From Avichristensenella sp031549905 (GTDB lineage: Bacteria; Bacillota; Clostridia; Christensenellales; Aristaeellaceae), in contig JAVBPC010000076.1 in the NCBI GenBank assembly GCA_031549905.1, forward strand, positions 8,031 to 72,030: a stretch of DNA of 64,000 nucleotides. Direction: 5' to 3'. Shown here one piece after another: positions 41,559 through 49,767 of this stretch (the stretch's first letter is position 1; each line of letters begins with the position of its first letter). The position numbers and the translations under genes were made by a program. Below the pieces are notes generated by a model. That model was not told the origin of the DNA. It did not search any database and worked only from the letters and a program-made list of their open reading frames with translations.

Positions 41559-42395
41559 TTACCCTTTCACGCCTGCCGTGGCAATACCTTCCACAAAATG
41601 CTTCTGCCCCGCCAGGAACAGAATGAACACGGGCACGATCGCACTGGTCGCGGCGGCCATGGTCAGGTTGTGCAGCTTGGATTCATCCTGCATGTACCAG
41701 CGGATGGCCTGCGCCACGGTGTACTTGGCCGGCTTGGTTAGGAAGATCAGTGGCGACAGGTACTCATTCCACGAGCCGATGAACGCCAAAATGATCAGCG
41801 ACACCATCGCCGCCTTGGTCAGCGGCAGCATGATCTGCGCGAAGATGCGCGGATGGCCCGCCCCGTCGATCTTTGCTGCCTCCATCAGGTCGTTTGGCAG
41901 GCTCATGAAGAACTGGCGCAGCATGAAGATCGCCGTCGCGCCGAACCACGCGGGCAGGATCACCGCCCACAGGCTGTTGTACAGCCCGATCGTTTTGAAC
42001 AGCATAAACCGGGGGATGATCGTCACCTGCCCGGGGACCATCATCGATGATAAGAACAGCAGGAAAATGAAGCCCTTGCCGGTAAAGTTGATCTTGGCGA
42101 ACGCGTACGCGGCGATGGATGCCACCGCAAGGTCGCCGATGATGCTGAAGAATACGATAAAAAAGGAGTTAAAGTACGCGCCGAGCATCGATACCTCGCC
42201 CGATACCCAGATGGTCTTGTAGTTCTGCCACTGCCAAACCTGCGGCAGCCATTTGAACGGGCGCGAGAACACCTCCGGCGCGGTTTTCAAAGAGGATAGA
42301 ATCATCCAGATCAGCGGCAGCACGAACAGCAGCGACAGGGCGGCCATCACCGCCGTTTTGATGAGAATGCCAAGCTTTCCTTGCCCTGGTTTCAT
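41559..42395 (-). CDS. Carbohydrate ABC transporter permease, MalG type
   Basis: 278 residues with six helices, starting KTAVMAALSLLFVLPLIWMILSS. The EAA loop is EAAKIDGAGHPRIFAQIMLP near 188, and the C-terminal GQKHFVEGIATAGVKG is characteristic of MalG-type permeases. RBS GGGAGG precedes the ATG. It forms the channel with the MalF-type permease encoded 18 bases upstream. No ATPase gene is present in the operon, so a shared MsmX-like ATPase elsewhere in the genome is needed. Confidence 0.93.
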   Translation of the reverse strand: MKPGQGKLGILIKTAVMAALSLLFVLPLIWMILSSLKTAPEVFSRPFKWLPQVWQWQNYKTIWVSGEVSMLGAYFNSFFIVFFSIIGDLAVASIAAYAFAKINFTGKGFIFLLFLSSMMVPGQVTIIPRFMLFKTIGLYNSLWAVILPAWFGATAIFMLRQFFMSLPNDLMEAAKIDGAGHPRIFAQIMLPLTKAAMVSLIILAFIGSWNEYLSPLIFLTKPAKYTVAQAIRWYMQDESKLHNLTMAAATSAIVPVFILFLAGQKHFVEGIATAGVKG

Positions 42396-42413
42396 GGCGC
42401 GATGCCTCCCTTC

Positions 42414-43292
42414 TCAGTAATGGACCCACTTTTTCTGGCCCCAGAAGTTGAACAGCGTGATCACCAGGATGATCGCGAACAGCACCATCGATTCCGCCGC
42501 CGCATAGCCGAACTTGTACGCGGAGAACGCGTTCCCGTATATCTCCACCACCATGGATGTGTTCGTGAACGCCGCCGACCCCAGCGTCATGATATTGATC
42601 GAGGCGAACAGCTTGAATGTGGCGATCAGGCGCACGATGATCAGGTAAAATGTGGTGGGGGAGACCATCGGCACCGTTACCTTGATGAACCGCTTGAAGC
42701 TGCTGGCACCGTCGATCTCGGCGGCCTCATACAGGTCGCGGGGCACGTTTTGCAGCGCGGACATGTAGATGATCAGCTCATACCCGATTGCCGTCCAGAT
42801 GACAAGCACGATGATGGGGATTTTGTTAAGCGAAAGGTTGGCAAACCATTGCGGCGGGTGCAGCACGCCCAGCATCTGCAGGAAAGCGTTGATGATGCCG
42901 TCATCGCGGAACATGAACTTGAACACGGCCGACAGCGCCACGGCGCTTGATATATACGGAATGAAAAACGCCATGCGCAGCGCGTTTCGAAAGTACACTT
43001 TTCCGTTGAGCACATAAGCCAGCCCCAGCGCCATCACAATGGAGACGGGCACGGTGGCGATGGCATAAATAAACGTATTCTGCACCGCCTGCATGAACCG
43101 CTTATCGGCGGCAATATCGATGAAGTTTTTCAGGCCCACCCACTTGAGCTTGCTCCATCCGCCCAGAAAGTTCCAGCTGGTGAACGAAAGGCCGATGGAG
43201 GCGAAAAAGGGGAATGCGATAAAGATCAGAAAGCACAGGAGGGCTGGCGTGATGAACGCGTACCCGATGAGGTTTTCTTTGCGTTTGTTCAT
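42414..43292 (-). CDS. Carbohydrate ABC transporter permease, MalF type
   Basis: 292 residues with the usual basic start and first helix (LIGYAFITPALLCFLIFIAF), then five further helices. The EAA loop is EAAEIDGASSFKRFIKVTVP near 192. The C-terminus is NFWGQKKWVHY. It sits between the binding-protein gene, from which it is separated by a strong hairpin, and the MalG-type gene. Confidence 0.93.
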   Translation of the reverse strand: MNKRKENLIGYAFITPALLCFLIFIAFPFFASIGLSFTSWNFLGGWSKLKWVGLKNFIDIAADKRFMQAVQNTFIYAIATVPVSIVMALGLAYVLNGKVYFRNALRMAFFIPYISSAVALSAVFKFMFRDDGIINAFLQMLGVLHPPQWFANLSLNKIPIIVLVIWTAIGYELIIYMSALQNVPRDLYEAAEIDGASSFKRFIKVTVPMVSPTTFYLIIVRLIATFKLFASINIMTLGSAAFTNTSMVVEIYGNAFSAYKFGYAAAESMVLFAIILVITLFNFWGQKKWVHY

Positions 43293-43322
43293 AATATGCC
43301 CTCTCTTTTTGTAGATAAAGGT

Positions 43323-43356
43323 GCGGGCGCGCCAGATGTTTTCCCCGCGCGCCCGC
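43323..43356 (-). other. Intercistronic hairpin between binding-protein and permease genes
   Basis: GCGGGCGCG (43323-43331) pairs with CGCGCCCGC (43348-43356). There is no U-run. Hairpins at this place in binding-protein-dependent operons usually protect the upstream mRNA and lower permease expression relative to the binding protein. Confidence 0.65.
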
Positions 43357-43370
43357 CGTGCCGGTTGCCG

Positions 43371-44738
43371 TTAGTAGCCCCGCTCCTGGATGATCGCCGC
43401 ATCCGCGATTTCCTTCGCCGCCGCCATGGCATCTTCGGGGGTCATGGTGCCCTGGTGGGCGTACATCGTGTATTCCACCAGGGTGGAGTTGACGGTGGTG
43501 TACGCATCCAGAATGGTATCCACATAGGATGGGTTTTCATAGTTGACGACCACATGCTTGAAGCTTTCCACATCGACCAGCGCCGCGGCCGCCTCTTCGC
43601 TGCCAAACACCAGGTCAACCAGGTTTTCAACATCCGTGCCCTTCCAGGAGGACTGATGGCCCGCGCAGATCAGGTAGCGGGAGCCGTAGGTGGAATACCA
43701 CGCCAGCCAGTACCAGGCGGCCTCTTCATCCTGCGCGCCTTCGCAGATGCCCGCGTGTGAGAAGATCGATACGCCGGACATGTGGTTCGGCTCGCCCGCT
43801 TCTTCGCTAGGCCAGGGGGCAAACGCGGTGACCCAATCCCTGGGGTAGGTTTCCGTATCGCGGATGAAGCGCACCATGTTCGGGGAGATGGCAGAAGAAG
43901 CCTTGTGGCCCATGAAGATATCCTGGGTCTGCAGGTTATCCGCGCGGTAGATGGTCAGCGGGAACCAGATTTTGTCGTCGATCTCGGCCTTCATTTCGCG
44001 CTTGAGGGCGTTCACGATCAAGGGATCGGTGAAGTTGGACAATCCGTCTTCCCCGTAGTACTGATCCTTGCCGTACTTCTGGTACCATGTGTAGGTGAAG
44101 TAGTTCTGCGAGTGGTAGTCCGATCCGCCGAACACCCGCTGGTCGCCCTCGCCGTGCGTCATGGCCGCGCTGGCGGCAAGGTACTCATCCCATGTCCAGG
44201 CCTTCGGCACTTCGCCCAGGCCCGCCGCGTTCCATTCGTTCATGTTGATTGATACATAGTACGAAATGCCGCCGCAGGGGAAGGAATAGTAGGTGTCATC
44301 GTACTTGTACACATCGGAGCCCCAGTTATCAACGAAGTTGATGCCGTACTTTTCGATGTAGGGGGTCAGATCCTTGTACAGGCCGTTTTCCCAGCGTTTG
44401 TAGGTGGCGCCCAGGCCGAAGCTGGCCAGCACATCGATCTCGCCCGCCATGATGGCGGTGTTGACGGACAGGTTGCCGTCGGAGTTGTTGTTGTACGTCG
44501 TCAGTTCCACCTTGACGTTGGGGTACGTCTGGTTGAATTCGGCGATCATGTCGTCCATGCCCTGCGACCCCTTGAAGGGAATCCAGAACCGGACCGTACC
44601 CTTGATGGATGCCGGATCTTCGGCAACGATCCAGGAGGTGATGTCCGGCTCTTCCGCTGCTGCAAAGCCCAGCAGGGAAACTGTCATCATGGCGATCAAA
44701 AGGAACGCCAGACCCTTTTTGCCCAGGTTTCGTTTCAT
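43371..44738 (-). CDS. Sugar-binding protein of an ABC importer (SBP family 1)
   Basis: 455 residues. A signal peptide (KRNLGKKGLAFLLIAMMTVSLLGFA) lacks a clear lipobox Cys. The fold marks of family 1 are VRFWIPFKGSQGMDDMIAEF near 45, AIMAGEIDVLASFG near 95, and aromatic-rich sugar-site sequence (YYSFPCGGISYYV, YFTYTWYQKYGKDQYYGEDG). It captures the substrate of the operon; many Trp and Tyr suggest an oligosaccharide. RBS AAAAGGAGC precedes the ATG. A 161-base inverted-repeat element lies just upstream. Confidence 0.92.
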   Translation of the reverse strand: MKRNLGKKGLAFLLIAMMTVSLLGFAAAEEPDITSWIVAEDPASIKGTVRFWIPFKGSQGMDDMIAEFNQTYPNVKVELTTYNNNSDGNLSVNTAIMAGEIDVLASFGLGATYKRWENGLYKDLTPYIEKYGINFVDNWGSDVYKYDDTYYSFPCGGISYYVSINMNEWNAAGLGEVPKAWTWDEYLAASAAMTHGEGDQRVFGGSDYHSQNYFTYTWYQKYGKDQYYGEDGLSNFTDPLIVNALKREMKAEIDDKIWFPLTIYRADNLQTQDIFMGHKASSAISPNMVRFIRDTETYPRDWVTAFAPWPSEEAGEPNHMSGVSIFSHAGICEGAQDEEAAWYWLAWYSTYGSRYLICAGHQSSWKGTDVENLVDLVFGSEEAAAALVDVESFKHVVVNYENPSYVDTILDAYTTVNSTLVEYTMYAHQGTMTPEDAMAAAKEIADAAIIQERGY

Positions 44739-44757
44739 AGGTGTTGCTCCTTTTCTT

Positions 44758-44918
44758 TACCGGTTCCAGGTAGGTTTTGCAGGAAAGCTCGCGAGAGATT
44801 TTTTCGTCCGGCAAGAAGCCGGAAGGAGGCGTAGCTGGAGGCTACGCTGACTGGAAGGCGCCGCCGCCGGGCGGGAAAAGATCCGCGAGCTTTCTGTAAA
44901 ACCTATCTGGAACCGGTA
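44758..44918. repeat. 161-base inverted-repeat element (MITE-like or structured RNA)
   Basis: The arms at 44758-44793 and 44884-44918 are about 90% complementary; the differences include G-U-compatible changes and one extra base. Outer ends are TACCGG and CCGGTA. Inside, GCGTAGC and GCTACGC form a smaller hairpin. The element lies between the second FAD oxidoreductase gene and the binding-protein gene, within the operon transcript. No open frame and no obvious target-site duplication are seen. The length and layout are similar to the element at 59312-59474, but the sequence differs. Confidence 0.65.
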
Positions 44919-44958
44919 TTATTTGCAAACGCGCGCCGGCGTTCACAGAACTGGGTGG

Positions 44959-46344
44959 TTATCCAAGATAGACTTTTTGCTTTTCAAGGTTGTTCCGCAA
45001 TGACTCGGAGTCAATTTTCCGCACGATCTGCCCGCTTTGCACCGCCAGCGCCGCCGCCGTGCCCGCCGCCTGCCCCAGCCCCATGCACGGGGGCATCACG
45101 CGGATAGCGCCTGCGGCATCCGCCGTGGCCGATACGCACCGGCCTGCCACCAGCAACTGCTCCACGCCGAGCGGCACCAGGCAGCGGTAGGGCACGCCGT
45201 ACCATTTGCCGTGCTGCACGGTGATGTACTCGTTGCTCATCGGGCCAAAGCGCCCGTGCACATCCACGGAGTTGGCCGCCAGCAGCACGCTGTCAAAGGG
45301 TACCGCGCCGCCAAGCACATCTTCCACCGTGAGGGTGTACTCGCCCTTGATGTGCCGCGTTTCTCGAATGCCGATGGTGGACGCGGTGGATAGCAGCACC
45401 GCGTTTTCACAGCCGGGCACATACTTTTTCAGGAACGCGAAGATTTGCCGCACCTGCCGCCTGCCTTCCATTTCGGCGGCCGTCAGGCTTTTCGCGTCGG
45501 TGCCGTCGATCCCCATCACGCGGGAGGTGTTGATGCTCCATTCATCCTCCTTCACGCCGCGGAACATGCCGATGGATACCCTCTCCAGCGTCCAGTCGCC
45601 CCTTGTGCGGGCCTCCGCCACATGCCAGTGCATGGAACGGTAATTGACGCCATCCTTGCGGTGGAACTTGTCAAGGTTTGCGCTGATATCCGCCTCGACC
45701 TTGGCGGAATCAACGTTGCCGATGCGAAAGAACATGGTGGCAGGCTGAATGCGCCCGGAGTCGGCATCCCCCAGCGCGCAGGGAACGCCCGCGCGGTAGG
45801 CCACATCGGCATCGCCCGTACAGTCGATGACAACGGATGCGAGGGCGATTTCCAGGCCGCCCTTGGAGTGAATCACCGCGCCTGTAATGCGGCCCTCATC
45901 CATCATCGGATGCACAAACGCCGTGTGGTACAGCGTGTCCACGCTCGCCTCTATCAGCATTTCATCCATCAGCACCCGAAGCGCTTCCGCATCGAAGGGC
46001 GTGACATGCGCGTGCCCGACGGTAATGTAGGATGTGAACGCCGAGCCGGCCGGAACCTTCGAAGGGTGAATGGCCGCCCCGCGCGCGGCAAGGCGATCCA
46101 CCACTTCCTCAAACAGGCCGCGGATGATCATCTTTTCCCCATCCCTGTCATAGCTGGTCATGAAGGGGCCGACAAGCCCGGCGGTCGCCATGCCGCCGCA
46201 GAATCCGCCCTGCTCGATCAGCAGCGTTTTCGCGCCGCCCCTTCGCGCCGACACCGCCGCGCAGAACCCGGCGGGCCCGCCGCCCACGACAAGCACATCG
46301 GTCCGGTACGATACCGGGATGTCAAAGCACATGTGTTTATGCAT
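44959..46344 (-). CDS. FAD-dependent oxidoreductase (FAD_oxidored family), second of three
   Basis: 461 residues. The FAD site is VLVVGGGPAGFCAAVSARRG near 18-37, then LIEQGGFCGGMATAGLVGPF near 43, VVIDCTGDADVAYRAGVPC near 175 and the closing block LLVAGRCVSATADAAGAIR near 405. It is paralogous to the protein encoded next upstream and to the longer one downstream in the operon. Start overlaps the previous gene by 8 bases; GGAG lies 7 bases before the ATG. Substrate unknown. The repeated presence of this family beside a sugar importer suggests oxidation of a sugar hydroxyl. Confidence 0.85.
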   Translation of the reverse strand: MHKHMCFDIPVSYRTDVLVVGGGPAGFCAAVSARRGGAKTLLIEQGGFCGGMATAGLVGPFMTSYDRDGEKMIIRGLFEEVVDRLAARGAAIHPSKVPAGSAFTSYITVGHAHVTPFDAEALRVLMDEMLIEASVDTLYHTAFVHPMMDEGRITGAVIHSKGGLEIALASVVIDCTGDADVAYRAGVPCALGDADSGRIQPATMFFRIGNVDSAKVEADISANLDKFHRKDGVNYRSMHWHVAEARTRGDWTLERVSIGMFRGVKEDEWSINTSRVMGIDGTDAKSLTAAEMEGRRQVRQIFAFLKKYVPGCENAVLLSTASTIGIRETRHIKGEYTLTVEDVLGGAVPFDSVLLAANSVDVHGRFGPMSNEYITVQHGKWYGVPYRCLVPLGVEQLLVAGRCVSATADAAGAIRVMPPCMGLGQAAGTAAALAVQSGQIVRKIDSESLRNNLEKQKVYLG

Positions 46345-47629
46345 CGGTAAGCTCCGCTCCCAGTTCTGTCAGCGCCTGCTGTACCCTTTGATACGCCAGC
46401 GCAGACGGAACCGTGTTTTCTTGCGCGCACAGCGCCGCGGCAACGCCGGCAGCCTGCCCGGTCGCCAGGCAGATGCCCATCACGCGGTAGGATGCGTGCG
46501 CCCGGTGCGTGCCGGAGATGCAGCGCCCGGCGGTGAGCAGCCCTTCCACGCCCGCCGGCACCAGTGCGCCGTAGGGAATATCGTACGGCTTTGCCGGCTG
46601 GGAACGGCCTTCCGCCTGCCCGCCGCCCGCGGGGTTGTGGATATCGATCAGGAACCACGCCCTGTGCACCACGGCATCTTCGCGGCGCGCGCCCCCTTCC
46701 ACATCCGCGTCCGTTATGGCTACGTGCCCGTGTATCCGCCGCGTTTCGCGCACGCCCAGCGTGGCGGGGGTGGATTGCACCCGGCAGCGCTCATACCCTG
46801 GTACAGACTTGCGCAGAAACGCCGCGACGGCTTCGATCTGATCGCGCAGATCAAGCTCCGCGTGCAGCACGCCTTCCGCGGTTAGGGTGTCGTGGCCGTT
46901 GGCCTGCGTGGCGTTCACGTTGCGCTCACCCGGGTAAAAGGTGCGGTGCAGGCGCACGATCGCCACATTTGGGGGCAGCTCGCCGCGAAGGCAGGCTTCC
47001 TTGCATACCTCCGCATAGCGCCTGCCATCCGGCAGGGTAATGGGGTCGCTGCCGCCAAAGCAGGCAATGGCGCGGGTTTCATCCACGCCCGTCAGCAGAA
47101 ATTCCAGCGTTGTGGGCTGGCACTTGCCATCCTGTTCGCGGCCTATGGAGAACGCCGCCCCTGCCCGCGCGGCAAGGAACCCGTCTCCGGAAGCGTCGAT
47201 GGTGGTTTTTGCGTGGAAGGTTTCTATGCCCTGCTGCGTGCCCACCAGCACGCCCGTGACGCGGTCGCCTTCTTTGATGGCATCCAAAGCGGGCGTTTGC
47301 AGGTAAACGTGCGCGCCGCTGGTGTGCGCAAAGCGAAGCAGCCGTTGCTTTGCTTCTTCCGGGTCCACGGCAATTTCAGGGCCATTGCGGGTGACATGGA
47401 CGGGGGCGCCCTCATGCCCGGCGGCAAGCAGCGCGATGACCTCATCGTACATCGTGCCACGCGACACCGTGCCCAGAATGGGCTGCACATGCCCGGCGGT
47501 CAGCATCCCGCCCAGGATGCCGTACCTTTCCAGCAGTGCAGTCTTCGCGCCCATGCGCGCTGCCGATACAGCCGCCGCGATGCCGGACGGGCCGCCGCCT
47601 ACGACCAACACATCAAATTGCGTGCTCAT
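46337..47629 (-). CDS. FAD-dependent oxidoreductase (FAD_oxidored family), third of three
   Basis: 430 residues from the ATG at 47629, which overlaps the stop of the lacI-type gene (ATGA); the longer open frame runs into that gene and is rejected. FAD site DVLVVGGGPSGIAAAVSAAR near 6, then LLERYGILGGMLTAGHVQPI near 32, TTIDASGDGFLAARAGAAFS near 150, and GLLTAGRCISGTHRAHASYR near 365. Residues between share the plan of the neighbouring paralogue. It is the first structural gene after the regulator. Confidence 0.85.
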   Translation of the reverse strand: MSTQFDVLVVGGGPSGIAAAVSAARMGAKTALLERYGILGGMLTAGHVQPILGTVSRGTMYDEVIALLAAGHEGAPVHVTRNGPEIAVDPEEAKQRLLRFAHTSGAHVYLQTPALDAIKEGDRVTGVLVGTQQGIETFHAKTTIDASGDGFLAARAGAAFSIGREQDGKCQPTTLEFLLTGVDETRAIACFGGSDPITLPDGRRYAEVCKEACLRGELPPNVAIVRLHRTFYPGERNVNATQANGHDTLTAEGVLHAELDLRDQIEAVAAFLRKSVPGYERCRVQSTPATLGVRETRRIHGHVAITDADVEGGARREDAVVHRAWFLIDIHNPAGGGQAEGRSQPAKPYDIPYGALVPAGVEGLLTAGRCISGTHRAHASYRVMGICLATGQAAGVAAALCAQENTVPSALAYQRVQQALTELGAELTDA

Positions 47630-48675
47630 GCCTTTGCCCCCGCGCCGCCGCGCACGCTGTCGCGCTCCACCAGGTATGAATCCACTGTCACCGATTCTAT
47701 CTCCTTTTCGGGGTCCGCGATGCGCGCCAGCAGCAGGGATACCGCCGCCTCGCCCATGCGCTCTTTCTGGATGTTCACGGCGGTCATCGCGGGGGATGCG
47801 TAGCCGCACAGCGAGTTGTCTTCATATGCGATCACAGATACATCCTGCGGGATGCGCAGGCCCTGTTCCATCAGGAAGCGGATGGCGCCCATGGCGATCT
47901 GCGGGTTGGCGGTGGCGATGCCATCGAACCGCGCGCCGCGCTGCCACGCTTCGCGCATGGCGTGATAACCGCTTTCGCCGTTGTTGTGTTCGCTGTGGAG
48001 CATGTTGGCGCCATCATAGGGCAGCCCGCTTTCTGAGAGAGCCTGCTTCACGCCGTCCACGCGCAGGTGCGCCGAGCGGAACGATGCAGGGCAGTTCACG
48101 AAGCCGATATGCTCATGTCCCCGGTCTATCAGGTAGCGCATGCACAGGTACGCGCCCTGCGCGGGGTCGGATATGACGGAATCGCACGCCTCTTCCTGCG
48201 CGCCAACGGCTACAGTGACGAAGGGGATGCCCGTTTCTTTCAGCGTGCTGATGAACTTGTCTTCGCAAAAGCCGCCGACGATGAACGCGCCGTCAATCCG
48301 GCGGCCGCGGATCAGCTTTGGCATCGCGCCATCTTCTTCGGATGCGCAGAAATATTCAATGATGACGGAATAATCGCTGCCTGAAAGGGCATCGGTGATA
48401 CCCCGGATGACGTTCAGCGAGTACAGACCCACGCCGTTGCCAAAGTCGTAGCTGCTGGAGCGCTTCTGGTCAGACAGCACGATGATGCCAAGGCTGCTCA
48501 TCACCTTGCGGCTGAGGTTGCGGGCGTTGTTGTTGGGCACATATTTGAGCTCGCGTATAACCTTCATGACCTTTTGGCGCGTTTCTTCCTTCACCAGTTC
48601 GCTGCCGTTGATGACCAGGGAAACGGTGCTGCGGGATACCCCGGCATGTTTGGCGATTTCCCGAATGTTTGCCAC
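47626..48675 (-). CDS. LacI-family transcriptional regulator of the sugar operon
   Basis: 349 residues from a GTG at 48675 (AGGAGA upstream). The N-terminal helix-turn-helix and hinge are IREIAKHAGVSRSTVSLVING and YVPNNNARNLSRKVMSS, the standard LacI layout, followed by a periplasmic-binding-like effector domain (SLGIIVLSDQKRSSSYD, IDGAFIVGGFCEDKF, VSVIAYEDNSLCGYASPAMT). It heads the operon. Two LacI-type operators lie in its control region, one in the promoter spacer, so it should repress its own operon until the sugar or a derivative binds. Confidence 0.93.
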   Translation of the reverse strand: MANIREIAKHAGVSRSTVSLVINGSELVKEETRQKVMKVIRELKYVPNNNARNLSRKVMSSLGIIVLSDQKRSSSYDFGNGVGLYSLNVIRGITDALSGSDYSVIIEYFCASEEDGAMPKLIRGRRIDGAFIVGGFCEDKFISTLKETGIPFVTVAVGAQEEACDSVISDPAQGAYLCMRYLIDRGHEHIGFVNCPASFRSAHLRVDGVKQALSESGLPYDGANMLHSEHNNGESGYHAMREAWQRGARFDGIATANPQIAMGAIRFLMEQGLRIPQDVSVIAYEDNSLCGYASPAMTAVNIQKERMGEAAVSLLLARIADPEKEIESVTVDSYLVERDSVRGGAGAKA

Positions 48676-48697
48676 TTGGGATCATCTCCTGTTAAAA

Positions 48698-48717
48698 AAC
48701 TTGGACCGGTCTAAGTT
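48698..48717. promoter_or_regulatory. LacI-type operator O2 in the 5' leader
   Basis: AACTTGGACCGGTCTAAGTT is a 20-base palindrome with one mismatched pair, centred on the CpG core ACCGGT typical of LacI-family sites. It lies 23 bases before the GTG of the regulator gene and about 95 bases from the upstream operator. Confidence 0.85.
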
Positions 48718-48775
48718 CTGACAAAATAAAAAAGAGATGGTATTCTGTTCAAAGTGTCTCAAAATTTATGGCGTC

Positions 48776-48804
48776 ATTGTAATATGGACCAGTCCAAAAG
48801 TCAA
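48776..48804 (-). promoter_or_regulatory. Promoter of the LacI operon with operator O1 in its spacer
   Basis: On the - strand TTGACT (48799-48804), exactly 17 bases, then TACAAT (48776-48781). The spacer holds the palindrome TGGACTGGTCCA (48785-48796), which shares its half-sites with O2. A repressor bound there would block RNA polymerase directly. Confidence 0.85.
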
Positions 48805-48815
48805 TAGGGGAGGTG

Positions 48816-49640
48816 TTATGTTTTTTTAAGCAGGATGTACGCGGCCCGGATCAGGTAGTGGGCGTGCTCCATGCGGAGCGCCATGGGCAGCTTTGAGGCG
48901 GCGACTTCGTAGTTGAACACGCCGTCATAGCCGGTATCCCGCAGCGCGGCCATGATGGCGGGCCAGTCAACCGTGCCCAGGAACGGCAGGCTGTGGTCAT
49001 CCTTGGTGCCGTAGTTATCGTGCAGGTGCAGCGCTTTCAGCCGCTTGCCAAGCGCGCGGATGTACGCCCCCTGATCAAACCCCGACAGGTTCGCGTGGCC
49101 CACATCGTAGCACGCCGCCGTTTCCAGCCGGTCCACAATTTCGCAAAGCACGGCGCTGGGGGTGAAGTGCATGTTTTCCACGCACAACGTGACGCCCTTT
49201 TTCCGCGCCGCGTCCCTAAAGGGCAGCAGGTGCTTCATCGTGCCCTCAACGGAGGTTGCGCCGGTTTCATCCCGGTAGGGGTGAATCACCGCGTATTTCG
49301 CGCCGATGTATTCCGTTGCATCGATGGAAAGGCGCATCAGCCGGTCGTATTCGACCAGGGTCCCTGCATCCGGCAGGTCATAGCGGTAAAACGGCAGGTG
49401 CGTGTGGGAGACGGTTAGGTTGTTGCGGCGGATGGCTTCCAGCAGCGCGTCCAGGTTCTTTTGCCAGTCGCCATCCAGGATCGGCTCATGGCGGTGCGGT
49501 TCCGTGTAGATGGTGGCGCAGAAGTTGACATCCACCGCGTCGAAGCCCGCATCGCGGAAAAAATCCATCGCTTCTGCCATGGGCACGCGCGGCTGGTCCG
49601 GTCTTGCGCTGTACAGCCCGGAGTTGGTTGAAATGAGCAT
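48816..49640 (-). CDS. Sugar phosphate isomerase/epimerase-like TIM-barrel protein
   Basis: 274 residues from the ATG at 49640 (AAAGGAGG at 7 bases); the longer frame lacks an RBS. The fold is the xylose-isomerase/AP-endonuclease-2 barrel: AEAMDFFRDAGFDAVDVNF near 22, KYAVIHPYRDETG near 110, VTLCVENMHFTPSA near 147, CYDVGHANLSGFDQ near 178 and LKALHLHDNYGTKDDHSLP near 205. His, Glu and Asp at these sites form the metal centre of the family. It may epimerise or isomerise a sugar of this region. It stands alone after the LacI operon's promoter region. Confidence 0.85.
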   Translation of the reverse strand: MLISTNSGLYSARPDQPRVPMAEAMDFFRDAGFDAVDVNFCATIYTEPHRHEPILDGDWQKNLDALLEAIRRNNLTVSHTHLPFYRYDLPDAGTLVEYDRLMRLSIDATEYIGAKYAVIHPYRDETGATSVEGTMKHLLPFRDAARKKGVTLCVENMHFTPSAVLCEIVDRLETAACYDVGHANLSGFDQGAYIRALGKRLKALHLHDNYGTKDDHSLPFLGTVDWPAIMAALRDTGYDGVFNYEVAASKLPMALRMEHAHYLIRAAYILLKKT

Positions 49641-49720
49641 AGGGGTGCCTCCTTTCAGATTTTGCGTGCAGTATAGCAGGATCCGAAAAGGATGGCAACC
49701 GCGAAGTGCAACAAAAAAAT

Positions 49721-49753
49721 GCCAAACGCCGGGCATCTTCCCATGCGTTTGGC
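49721..49753 (-). terminator. Terminator of the propeller gene
   Basis: GCCAAACGC (49721-49729) pairs with GCGTTTGGC (49745-49753); on the - strand ATTTTTTTG follows. It separates the propeller gene from the TIM-barrel gene. Confidence 0.88.
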
Positions 49754-49767
49754 GTGGTTTTGCCGAT

